Assembly: GCA_028671895.1 (NCBI GenBank) | Contig: CM053802.1 | Coordinates: 33,766,201 to 33,830,200 of the forward strand | DNA: 64,000 nt | From: Oenanthe sinensis | Lineage: Eukaryota; Streptophyta; Magnoliopsida; Apiales; Apiaceae | Direction of reading: 5' to 3' | Shown here: positions 22,413 through 33,429 of the stretch, one piece after another | Position numbering within the stretch: position 1 is the first letter of the stretch | Layout: every line of letters begins with the position of its first letter | Translations under genes and position numbers: made by a program | The notes under the pieces: model-generated | The model's input: the letters and a program-made list of their open reading frames with translations, nothing else | Database searches by the model: none | Told to the model about the DNA's origin: nothing

Positions 22413-24196
22413 ATGGGTCAAAAAGACACAGGAGTAAAGATTCCAGTTCTAGAGAAATATGAGTATTTTTCTTGGAAAGTGAAAATGCACTTGCATCTGC
22501 TATCCATTGATCCTTCATATGTTCACTGCATAGAGAAAGGTCCACACGTGCCTATGAAAATAGTTACTAGTGTAAATGCAGATGGTACTCAAGCACTAGA
22601 CAAACTCATTCCTAAACCTGTGACTGAATATACAGATGAAGATGAGAAGGAAGTACACAAGGATAAAAAGGCTATAAACATCTTGTTTAATGGTCTTGAC
22701 AAGGATATGTTTGACAATGTTATCAATTGTACAACCTCCAAAGAAGTCTAGGATACTCTTCAAATCCTCTGTAAAGGCACTGAACAAGTAAGAAAGAACA
22801 AGATGCAACTCTTGATTCAAAAATATGAGGCCTTTCACTTCAAGAGTGGTGAAACAATCAATGATACATATAGTAGGTTTCAAAAGCTGTTGAATGAGCT
22901 TAAACTATATGGAAGAGTATATGCTATTGAGGACACCAACCTCAAATTCTTGAGGTCCTTACCCAAGGAATGGAAACCAATGACTGTTTCTATAAGACAA
23001 TCTCCTGACTTTAAAAAATATACTCTTGATAAGCTGTATGGCATCTTGAAAATCTATGAGTTGGAACTACAACAAGATGAGGACATTGAGAAAAGTCAGA
23101 AGAGAGAAAAGTCCATTGCTTTGGTGGTCAAGGATAAGCAACTTGCAGAATTAGGTGAAGATGCTGTTGTCAAAGAAGGGAAGAAAGAAGGTCATGATAA
23201 TTGTGCAAATGGTGTTAGATATGATGAATCTTCAACTGGGAAAGGAAAAGAAACAGTTGAGGATGATGAGTTATACACCAAGGATGAAATGGATGAAATA
23301 GATGAGCATTTGGCTTTTCTATCAAGAAAATTTTCAAAACTTAAATTCAAGAGGAATCCTATGCAAAGGCCTGGATCTCAGTTCAAGAGAGACAATCAAC
23401 AACGCAAAAATCATGTTGACAGGACTCAATTCAGATGTTTCAATTGTGGATCGGATGGTCATTTTTCTAATGAATGCAGAAAGCCTAAAATAGAAAAGAA
23501 GTCAAAGCTTAGTGATGGTATTGACTATAAGAAGAAGTACTTTGACTTGTTTAAACAAAGAGAGAAGGCTTTTGTGACAAAAGAAAAAGACTGGGCTGCT
23601 GAGGAGGATTCTGAAAAAGAAGAATACATCAACCTTGCAATGGCCAATCACGATGACCAGGAAGCTAGCTCTTCTAGCAATCAGGTAATTTCTACAAATC
23701 TATCTGAGTTATCCAAAGATGAATGCAATATTACAATTACTGAAATGTCAAATGAATTGTATAATTTGCATGTCACTCTTAAATCCTTAAACAAAGAGAA
23801 CACTAGGCTCAAAATAACCTTAGAAACTCTCACTGAAAGAAATAATTTTCTAGAGAGTGAGCTAGTGCAAATGAACAGACTCAAGGTAGAGAACAAAGAT
23901 GCTAGAAAAGAACTAGTTGAGAGTAAAAAGGAAATAAAAAATTTGAAAGAAAAATTGGAAGAAGAACTAAGAACCATTGACAAGTGGAACAGGTCAAGTA
24001 AAGCTAGTAAGAAGATGAATGACATTCATGGAACAAATTTATTCACCATGCTGTCTGAAACTCTTGAGAAATTAGCCATTGATGAAAATCAATCTTTGGA
24101 AAAGAAGCAATCGATTGCTAATTCTGAATCAACAGATAAGAATTATCCATCGATTGATAATGTCAATTCAACGGATAATCATCCATCAATTGATAA
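22413..24196 (+). pseudogene. Element D gag (stop codon, interrupted by C)
   Basis: Starts MGQKDTGVKIPVLEKYEYF at 22413. The N-terminal half resembles the copia gag core (SWKVKMHLHLLSID, then KAINILFNGLD and the QLLIQKYEAFHFKSGETI block). An in-frame TAG at 22749-22751 sits where a Trp is expected. A CCHC knuckle CFNCGSDGHFSNEC lies near residue 342. A long coiled-coil-like, Glu/Lys-rich segment follows (about 23740-24020), then Ser-Thr-Asp-Asn rich repeats encoded by the same ACGGATAA/TTGATAA motif that fills the LTR. The frame is cut at 24196 by element C and resumes at 51064. The role would be particle shell and RNA binding. Gag of this length is typical of the SIRE lineage. Confidence 0.9.
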
Positions 24197-25467
24197 TGTT
24201 AGGTCCAAAAGTATTGTAGAGGGGGGGGGGGTGAATACAATTGTTTTGAATAATGAGAGAAAATGAAATAAATGCAGGTAATAAATTATGACACAGAATT
24301 TCAAGAATATATCTTTATATTCATTGAAGAATTTGCTACAACATTCATAAAAGCATCATAATCAGTTGAACAATAAATACAGCAATTAAGGCTTGATTCA
24401 ACTGATTCTCTCTCACTTTCTTTTTACAGTAAATGCTCTCTTTTTAAAATATACTGTAGAAAATACAGAGATTGCTAAAAAGTCACTTTATAAATAAAAC
24501 AAAGTGCTGCTTTTATAATGTCGTGTAGACTTGATCTTGTCCTTATTGTGTACGTGGCCCAATCAGGACTCGTCAACAAAAAGTACTTTCCAACCACTCT
24601 GGATCAACCGTTCACAATAAGCCACTTGTCCCTTGAACATTAAATGCTACATATCGACCCGCATCTCGATCTAGGCCTGGACCCATCTCGATCTCGATCT
24701 TGGTTGACAATCTCGATCTCGATCTCGATCTGTGAAAATCTCGATCTCGATCTGTGAAAATCTCGATCTCGATCTGTGAAAATCTCGATCTCGATCTATG
24801 AGAATCTCGATCTCGATCTCGATCTGCCGTGGATAGAGATTTGTCTTGTAATGTTTTACTTCAATTATAAATCTCGACCCGCATCTCGATCTGTTGTGGA
24901 TCGACATTTGCCTTAGTAAATATGCACTCATCCAATGTTGACCTTCTTTAGTGACTAATTGTGGATTAACCTTTATGAGCAAGTTTCCCTAGCTTCTTCA
25001 ATTTCTTTTCCTCACTCAATTCAAATGAGATCTTCTATTACTGACATGAACTTGTCTCCAATGTCCTGACACTTGATGCAATGGTCTGGTTCATAAGTGA
25101 CTAGTCTTGTAGGGGTTCTTGCTTCTGAATGTCAGTTCTCATTTGTTGATTAACCTTTACATTATCCAGATGTTGATATACATTACATGAAATCACTTTG
25201 GTCTTCTTGATACTTCTTTGACATTAATTTGATTCTTCATTAGATAAGTTTGGGCATGAGCAATACTGAAATTGAACTTCTTCTCACTTATGCATCCTTG
25301 ATTAACCAAATTAGTTACTTGTAGTTACCAAGTATCATTACCATTTCTTCAGCTGATTGATTCCATGTGCTTCTTCAGTTTCTCTTGTTTTTGCTGTTGT
25401 TTTATCTTTTACCTAGTTGAGTTACATAGTAATTAAGTGTTACAAGTTAGTACACCTATGCCTTTCA
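24197..25467 (-). repeat. Element C 3' LTR
   Basis: 1271 bp. Contains the C-loop hairpin (24213-24241, here with an 11-base G run on the plus strand), a TATA box on the minus strand (24510-24517), a CTCGATCT array (about 24660-24910) and the 51-bp island (25059-25109). Longer than its partner by the G run, an extra CTCGATCT unit and a 16-bp insertion near 24938. Confidence 0.94.
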
Positions 25468-25482
25468 ATCTCCCCCTATTTG
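25468..25482 (-). other. Terminal polypurine tract, element C
   Basis: Minus strand CAAATAGGGGGAGAT directly before the 3' LTR, identical in core to the tracts of A and B. Primes plus-strand DNA synthesis. Confidence 0.9.
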
Positions 25483-25929
25483 ATTGTCTAACAATGACAA
25501 CCAAATTCACAATGAGGATAACTCAACTATCAAGGGACTGAAAAAGATAAACTAACATTCATAAACGATCATGTCAACTTGCATAATGCTTGGCTTGATT
25601 AACTAGCTTCATGTCTATCACTGATACTTCAAGTGCCAAAATTGGACACCTGTTGGCTCGATCAAATGACTTCATGCTCTTCTAGAGATTTTCTCTAAGT
25701 ACTTAAGAGCACGGTCCACTCAATCTTCAATTATCCTTCTGAAGTCCTTTTAGCAGTATTACCACCGCCGAACTTCGCAAAATAATTGACGCCTAATATA
25801 AACCAGTTTCAAGACACTTAGCTAACTAACTTCTACCTTACACTACAAAAGAAAACAGATAATGTACTTACAATGCAGGAAAACAAGAAAACAAATTACA
25901 ACGCAAAGAAACATTACAAGCTTAATACA
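25483..25929. other. 3' untranslated region of element C
   Basis: About 450 bp between the stop of the extra ORF and the purine tract. No ORF or clear motif seen. Confidence 0.55.
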
Positions 25930-28900
25930 TTAAAATCTCGATTTCTTGCGTTCCTCTTCCTCACGAGCTTTCTTCTTGGCTGCCTTTTCTTTCTTCATGA
26001 ACTCAGGGTTGCAGACTTCATCCATTCTTTTCTTGAGAAGATTAAGTCCTTCTGCTTCCACATGATTTCTGATCTTATAATCTCGAAACAACCTTAACCA
26101 CCTCTCAACCATGCTGCGAGTGGTAAGCTTCGTGGGAATGTCTTCAAACCTCAGCTTAGTTACTTTGTCAGGATACCCCTTTTCCCCTTTCTTCCTTATG
26201 ACCAGCTGCTTAGGGTATCCAATGACAATAGCGGTGGTGCATTGCTGTAGCCTCTGAATATCAAGCTGTTGTCTTCTCTTACAGAAGTTCTCAAACGTGA
26301 CCCTTAGATAGTCCTGATCAAACTCATCAACATCATCCATCTCATCAATCAATTCCCTTATGATACACAGTGTTTCATGACTGTGTTCTGCAAAGATGTC
26401 GTACTTGAGCTCAATGACGGTTTCCACCTGATGCTTGTCTGTATAGATTAGCAGGTCATTCTCATTCTCAGCTTTGCTTTTGACAAACTTGACGTTTGCA
26501 CCAACCACTGCACTAGCTTCCTCCCTTATTTCTCCTTCTTCAGGAATGTCTAATCTTGGATCTCCGTATCTCTGCACATGCTCCTTTATTGCCTCTTCTT
26601 GCTGCTCAAATGCATAGTCTTCAGGCTCCTTCTTAACCACTGGTAGTTTGGCTTCAGGCAACTTGTATCTAACATCTTGCCTTCTTATCAACTTCTCCAA
26701 GTCCTTAGCCACCAGCTTCTTTTCCTTTGTTAGAAAACCCTTTGTGAGGAATAGCTTTGCAACTGCCTTCAGTACATTTTCGCTCGGGGTCAGTTTCGAG
26801 TTATGTAGATTTACGATCCTCAAGACCTTGTCATGGACGTATCTGATTTGATAGGGATTTAGAATAATGTCAACCCCTCTGTCTTCAGCCATCTTCAATA
26901 GTTTCTCTTTAAACAACACTCCAGTCTTGACAGAGGTGTCTACCTTGTGAGCATATTCTACCAGTTCACTAGCACCCCTTGCATGGAAGAATGCTTCATC
27001 AACCATACACAGCTCGATTCTTGTTATGGGTGCCCAAGTAATCATCAGACTCCATGCTTTCTCCTTGAATATAACTTGAACAGAGGTGCATCCCTGTCTT
27101 ATACAGTTTAGATAGTTCAGAAGCCCAGGGTTTAGATTTTCTAGCTTGTGGAGAAGGAAACTCAATTTTTCTGAGTCAGGAGCATAGGCTCTTGGTCCAG
27201 CTAAGGCTTCTCTAGCCTTGTCCCACTCGGGACCTTCCCTCCTTATGTCAGCCTGGACCTTAGGATCTGTGATCTTTTTCATTTCATACTCATGCTGAGT
27301 TTTCTGAGCCGCTCTCTTCTCCTTTGCCATTAGTTCCTTTTCCACTATTCCTTGAAGCACTTCTTCATTCACTCTTTCTCTGGCTTCCCTGAAAATCTCT
27401 TCTTGCATCTCCGCTTCTTTCGCTACTTCATCAATTTCTTCTTCCGGCACATGCTCGTCAGCAACCGAGTGGTCTCGTGCATCACCTGCAACTCCTGCGC
27501 CAGATCCGCCAGGATTTAGACCTCTTTCTTGTTCCCACTCTCTTGCCCGTTGCTCGAGTCTCGACCTCCTTACCACTAAGGCTTCTACATCCATCTCATC
27601 CTCATCAGAATCTTCAATAAAGTCTCCCATAAATACATCAACGAGAGGTGTTTCTTTCTCAACTCCTGCTTCTTCAACTACCATCTTCTGCTTGCCTTTG
27701 TCTTTAAGAGCCGGTTGAGCCTCCTCCACTTTTTCACCAGATTTGTTTGCGGACTCGATCACCGGACCCTTACTAGTCAGCTTTTTCAGACCCTGATCCT
27801 CCTTCTCCCCCTTAGGCGGGTTATCCTCATCAGGAGCATCATCATCATTTTTATCGTCACCACCACCACCGGTGGAAGGACCAGGTCCAGCCCTGTTACG
27901 TCCAAAGACAGCATCAAGTAGTTCATTCAGCTTCGTCCAGACCTGAGACATGCCATGAGTGACATCATCGACTGACCGCCCAACCTCCACTTGTACCAAT
28001 CCAAGATTGTTTATCTTGTCAATCATTTGATTTTGGACGGCAATCAAGTTCTCCATGAACTGTGCTCCAACCTCCAATCTTCCAGAGTGAGAAGAGACAG
28101 CAGCAGTAACACCAGCAACTCCAGCCTCCAAAGCCTCCACCTTCTTCACTAGATCCTGCAATTTAGGGGACGGTGTTTGGCTTGGGTTAAACTGTTTACT
28201 CTCGCCGGGTTCTGTTTCACTCAAGATCCCTAAAGAGAAGGGATCTACTCTCCCTGTCTCTCTCTCGTGTTTAGAGCCTATCAGAACTAGAGCCTCATCC
28301 ACTAGTCGCTGAGGACTAGCGGTGAGTTGGTCGGCGATATCGGTCAGTGAGACTGAACCTTTAAACGCTGTGTCTACGTTAGGAGATGGCGTTATGACCA
28401 TGTCATCCCCTTGTTCACCAAGAACCTTTTCTGGTTCGCTGGGCTGTTCTGGAGGCGTAGACCCACCAGTCACCAGATGTCGTTACTCTGCGAGCAACTT
28501 ATTTTCTGATTTAGATGAGAAAGAGTCATCCGTACTGGATTCGACAGACTCTTCCACATATACACTTCCTGAGATTCCAGCATCAGAAGAGCTAGTCGCA
28601 GTTTGCCATTCCCCTTCCGAGAAATTGCTCCAAGAGCCCTGAGCGGACAACTCAGGGGAGGTAGGGCCAGCTCCTATTGGCTGTTGAGCTGGACCCCCTC
28701 CTTGACTCTCACCAACATGCCTAGGCGAGTGCGAATGTGTTGGAATATTTAGGAGAGGTGAGCCACCAGCGTGAGGTGTGGTGGCTGTGAGAGGTGAACT
28801 ATCCCTAACAGGTTGTGCAGTTGCCACTGGGATAGAATCCATCTTTTGCTTCTTTGAGAGTGGCAGAGCTGTTGATTTTACTACTCTCTCAACTCCTACA

Positions 28901-29877
28901 CTCCCTCCACTCGATTAACTCGACTTAGATGAGCTTGCCTTCCTTTTATCACCAGTTTTAGGGCTGGCTGAATGCTTATAAACAGAAGGGCTTGCAGCCT
29001 GGGATAGAGCCTGGGGGTTTTCAGGCCCACGGCTGTAGAAAACAGGGGTTGGTTGAATTGAAATTTGATCAAGATCAGCAAGAATAGGTACCTGACTCAG
29101 AAGATCTTCATCCTTGTCAGCTCCAGCTTCTGCAACATTTGCTTCAGCCATTTCAACATCCACACCTGCTTCTCCCAAATTTCCAGACACTTGATCTCCA
29201 CCAGCAGCTTCGTTGCCACTACCTTCCGCTTCTACTGCGGTAAACTGAGAAGCATGCCTCCTAGCATACTCATCTTGCAGATCCTGGAAGTACGGAGTCA
29301 TGCGCAACTCAAAAAGTCTGGACTTTTGCTGGGTTTCCATGGTGGAGATACTCTTTAAGGTCATATCAAAACATGCCATCCTTTCAGAGCCTTGAAATAT
29401 TCTTCTGTGCTCTTCTGAAAGAACGTCATCCAGAACCATCTGAAGAAATTTTGGCATCCAACATTTGACTGGTCCATCTTCCGGATTCCGAGATGCATTC
29501 TTTTCCAGTGCCCACCTCTCAAGCAACTGAATCAACAGATGTTTGCCCACATTCACTCTTCTGTTATTTGCCACTCCATATAGAATTACTCGACAGCGGT
29601 TGTTCATTAGCCTGTAGTCTTTGTCCTTTGGGAACATGCAGCGTTGAATGGCCTGAACTACATAATCCCACTCAGCTGGTAACATACCTGTGTGAACCTT
29701 TGTTACCTTGATAGGACCCGTGGGAGGACGACAACCTATCTCTGTGAATAATTGCAACATTTCTTCCATAGTGGGTTCCGGAGCAAAATTTTCTGAAGGA
29801 AGCCCAAGAATCTCATTGAACTTCTGCAGACTGACCTCATATTTTGCACCGCTGATAGTGAAGGACAAGCCTGTTGG
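25930..29877 (-). pseudogene. Extra (env-position) ORF of element C, main part
   Basis: One reading frame from 29877 down to 25930, about 1,315 codons, interrupted by only two in-frame TAA codons (28915-28917 and 28483-28485). The N-terminal 72 codons lie beyond element B at 41957-42174, and the frame is continuous across the insertion once one target copy is discounted. Order: a globular domain with EVSLQKFNEILGLP, LPAEWDYVVQAIQRCMF and NVGKHLLIQLLERWAL; a Ser/Pro-rich linker with basic clusters (GDKRKASSSKS, LSKKQKM); a heptad-like segment (LQDLVKKVEALEAGVAGV onward, about 28165-27905); a Gly/Asp/Glu-rich linker; a charged helical segment (about 27460-27270); a second globular domain (about 27200-26050); a basic tail EEEERKKSRF. 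No signal peptide or membrane span is evident, so env-like describes position only. Similar plant ORFs are often filed as putative plant transposon proteins; function unknown. Confidence 0.8.
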
Positions 29878-31061
29878 TGTTGGAAATGACGAAGCTGTAT
29901 AAATAGTAATCGTGATAACTCAACACTAGAACATGACAAGTAAATAATACTACGATTACACAGAAATCAGCAAGACATGAAGTCAAGGCAAATACAGTGA
30001 ATCAAGACATTAGAAGATGTTTTGAAGTCTACTACAGGTCACTGAAAGAAGTTCATTTATATGTTCATGCCTCAGTGAAGAATAATGTTTAAAGACTTTC
30101 AGGGTTTCAGAAGTGTTGAAGATTCAGTATAGCAGTGCCACTAAAAGATTTCAGTGTAACAGCATTGATTGAAGATAGACAGTGTTTGAAGCATAGGAAT
30201 CTAGAAGAATTGAAGACATGGTAAAGACAAAGGTTAAAGAAGACAGCTACAGTCTTGAAGTTATACTCACTGACAATCAGTGAAGAACAGAGAATGAAGT
30301 ATTCAAGATTGTAGTAGTAATGAAGACGTTGTCGAAGTACTAGAAAAGATTCTAGTGAAGTTACATTGTTTATTGACAGTTAATGTTCGAACCACTTATT
30401 GGGAAGCCACATTACCAATTGAACATGGTAATCTATTCAGAAGTAAGAACCCTATCAAGACTAGTCACTTATGAACCAGACCGTTGCATCAAGTGTCAGG
30501 ACATTGATAGCAAGTTTATGTCAGTAGTAGAGATCCATATTCAAGAGCTTGTTGAAGAATATTGAAGAAGATAGGGAAATTTGCTCATAAAGGTTAATCC
30601 ACAATTAGTCACTAAAGAAGGTCAACATTGGATGAGTGCATATTTGCTGAGGCAAATGTCGATCCACAGCAGATCGAGATGCGGGTCGAGATTTACAATT
30701 GAAGTAAAACATTGCAAGGCAAATCTCTGTCCACGGCGGATCGAGATCGAGATTCTCACAGATCGAGATCGAGATTTTCACAGATCGAGATCGAGATTCT
30801 CATAGATCGAGATCGAGATTTTCACAGATCGAGATCGAGATTTTCACAGATCGAGATCGAGATCGAGATTGTCAACCAAGATCGAGATCGAGATGGGTCC
30901 AGGCCTAGATCGAGATGCGGGTCGATATGTAGCATTTAATGTTCAAGGGACAAGTGGCTTATTGTGAACGGTTGATCCAGAGTGGTTGGAAAGTACTTTT
31001 TGTTGATGAGTCCTGATTGGGCCACGTACACAAAAAGGACAAGATCAAGACTACACGACAT

Positions 31062-31069
31062 TATAAAAG
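31062..31069 (+). promoter_or_regulatory. TATA box in element B LTR
   Basis: TATAAAAG within a block shared with C (minus-strand copies at 24510-24517 and 50122-50129) and with the B 3' LTR (41640-41647). A good core-promoter candidate; start site not determined. Confidence 0.6.
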
Positions 31070-31337
31070 CAGCACTTTGTTTTATTTGTAATAAGACTGG
31101 AAGTCCATCTCTGTATTGTAACGATAATTTTAAAGAGAGAGCATTTACTGTAAAACAGAAGTGAGAGAGAGGATCAGTTGAATCAAGCTTCAATTATTGT
31201 ATTTATTGTTCAACTGATCCTGATACTTTTATGAATGTTGTAGCAAATCCTTCAATGAATATAAAGTTATATTCTTGAAATTCTGTGTCATCATTTACTA
31301 CATGCATATTTGTATATTCTCTCATTACTTTGAAAAA

Positions 31338-31362
31338 GTTGTATTCACCCCCCCTCTACAAC
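31338..31362 (+). other. C-loop hairpin at LTR end (element B)
   Basis: GTTGTA (31338-31343) pairs with TACAAC (31357-31362) around the loop TTCACCCCCCCTC. Same in the 3' LTR at 41916-41921 and 41935-41940. Confidence 0.7.
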
Positions 31363-31380
31363 ATATTTGGACCTAACAAT

Positions 31381-31392
31381 TGGTATCAGAGC
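31381..31392 (+). other. Primer binding site, element B
   Basis: TGGTATCAGAGC two bases after the LTR end, matching the initiator-Met tRNA. Confidence 0.93.
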
Positions 31393-32187
31393 TTAATGTT
31401 TGACATACAAAACATAGATCCTTGTGTTTGGTAGAAGATTAGGGAGTTTTCAAGTCCAGATCTACTTTTTAAGATTTTCTTGAAAAGTGTACTTAAATTA
31501 ATTAAACAGTGAAAACTCGTCCTAAAATTATTTAAATACTCCAGGTGTAATTATTTAGCTTGGGTGTATTTTAGATAATTGTTGTGAATTAAACTGGGTA
31601 CTTTGGTTTGTGGTGTTCTTCACGTGTTCATCGCTGTTCTTGTAAAGAAGATAAACCCAGCAACTTTTTGATTACCTTTTCTAAAGACATAAAGTGAAAA
31701 AGGTGTTATTGGCTTTTGATTGGACAGACTCACTGCACAAAAAGTAATTATCAGAAGACTCTGTACCTAGCACGTGGTTGTTAGGTGAGGTAGGTGAGAA
31801 AAGACACAAAAGTCAAAAAGTGTGAAAGTCAGGCAGCAAATTTCGACCAAGGACAAAAGTTCGACTTGAGAATATCTACTTTGAGAATTTCGACTTGGTG
31901 AAATTTTGACATAGGCAAAAGTTTTGTAGATCGAGATCGAGATCGACTTGCAAAAATGGCCTAAAATATGTTAAGGTAAATCTCGATCTGTCGACATCGA
32001 GATCGACCTCGAGATGTAGATCGAGATCGACATAGATTATCTACAGAGCCTAGTGTCGGGTACTTAGAATTATTTTTGGTGACCAGTTTTGGAACTTTGA
32101 TTCATTTGGAGATAATTCAATTTTCTTTTAATTACTACTCAAGTAATAAGAAAAGTTTATTATCTCTATTCTAAATCTATATTAAGA
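31393..32187 (+). other. Leader of element B with TCGAGAT motifs
   Basis: No ORF. From about 31840 to 32045 it carries TTCGAC, GATCGAGATCGA and CTCGATCT words, the same motif family as its own LTR array, in both orientations. Confidence 0.7.
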
Positions 32188-32731
32188 TGGCACCTTAAAA
32201 TCAATTCAAGATTCCAGTGTTCGACCGAGATCAATGAAGAATGGGTTTTGATAATGAATTTGTTACGATGGTTGTTGTTCCTGAGCATATGGAAGGAGAT
32301 GTGATTGTACCACATCGGTTTGAGCCCAAAGAAGGAGTGGACTTTTCAGATGCTGATAAGGAGCAAATAGCTTTCGATACGTCCGTTCGATAAACCTAGA
32401 AATAGAGGTCATCATGGAAGGTACCGCTGAGATCAACAAAACACTTTTACTCAAGATGGAGTATGACACCTACAAGATCAGAAAAGGAGCAAGTAAAAGA
32501 TGAAGACACTATGTTGGGTTATAGCAGGAATCTCAAGCATTAGTGAGGATGCAGCAAGGGAAAGCATTTGTTGATGAAGTTAAATGCAAGGTTGATTCTA
32601 TCAGTGACAGTGATGCACCAAATGGATATCTGGCATCAATGACCAACACTGTAGATGAATCACTAAGCACTTCACAGGTATACATTCTAACTAGTATACG
32701 TTTATCTAATTCAGAACTGTATGTTTATTAA
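32188..32731 (+). pseudogene. Deleted gag remnant of element B
   Basis: Begins ATGGCACC at 32188, followed by a stop and then QFKIPVFDRD. This matches the start of gag in C (RFKIPPFDAQ). It then jumps to MEGDVIVPHRF and DFSDADKEQIAFDTS, which match the MEGGILIPSR and EFSDADKELVGMD blocks of C. The middle of gag and the zinc knuckle are missing. The last part (32543-32731) gives SDAPNGYLASMTNT before running into non-coding sequence. A clear internal-deletion product; cannot encode a working Gag. Confidence 0.8.
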
Positions 32732-33429
32732 GTTTTGGAATGTATTATATTCATGATAGCATGCTAGCATCTTAGGACTTAAATGCTTAATTGATTGCTA
32801 AGAATAAGATTGCATGCTAGGATTCATGAGTTTAATCAGTACATTTCTTACTTGATTTTATATGCAGTAAAATGAATATCTAGAATTAGATAGGGTGTTC
32901 TAGACGGTTAGGTGTATCCTTAAACATTTGCTGAAACTTGAGTTAAATTTGATGTGATTTAATACCTCTGCTAATGTTGTGAAATTGCTAATAGACAAAC
33001 AGGTCATATATCAGATTTTATTTGTTCTTAATGGCAAATGACTTGTTAATTGTTTATGTGCTTATTTTCATTTGATTTGCTTTTACTCACATAGTTGTAC
33101 TTAAATGCTATATTAGATCATGTATTGCTTGTTAGGGATAATTGGTTAAAAGATGGTAGAATTATCTCAGAGTCAGTAAGTCATGAAGATTCGAAGCTTA
33201 ATCTAAAACTGACTTAGGTAATTAGAGATAGTTAAAAACGTTAGACAACGACAGAATGGATTAGAAAGAATTAGTAATTTAATTTGTTAGTTCTTCTATC
33301 CATGTGCTTTTATGCATTGAAGCTGAATATTTACCATGTGTTCTTATTTCCATGCTTGTTTAGTTAAATTTGAAAATGCATATCTTAGGACTTGCATAAT
33401 CTTAGACAAAGCATGTATAAGAATAACAG
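32732..33429. other. Non-coding stretch of element B
   Basis: AT-rich, no ORF, colinear with A (about 5750-6300). Contains repeated TGCATGCTAG-like words. Confidence 0.5.

Larger units (their letters stand above)
29878..31378 (+). repeat. Element B 5' LTR
   Basis: Starts TGTTGGAAATGACG, ends GGACCTAACA. The first part resembles the A LTR (TTCATGCCTCAGTG region). From the 51-bp island (30456-30506) onward it is close to the C LTR, including the GATCGAGATCGAGA array (about 30660-30930), a TATAAAAG box (31062-31069) and the C-loop hairpin (31338-31362). Confidence 0.95.

Noticed and set aside
24660..24910. TCGAGATC arrays as a CRISPR array or satellite
   Set aside because: Units are 8-14 bp without unique spacers, lie inside plant LTRs and have no cas genes.
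25059..25109. The 51-bp island read as a Pol III B-box or tRNA-like gene (contains GGTTCATAAGTG)
   Set aside because: Too many mismatches to the GGTTCRANTCC consensus, no A-box at proper spacing and no tRNA fold.
28322..28642. Plus-strand open frame of 106 codons inside the extra ORF of C
   Set aside because: Mirror of the long minus-strand frame; no family resemblance and no own start context.
25930..29877. Extra ORF of C as a true envelope protein
   Set aside because: No signal peptide, membrane span, Cys pattern or cleavage site visible; only its position after pol is env-like.
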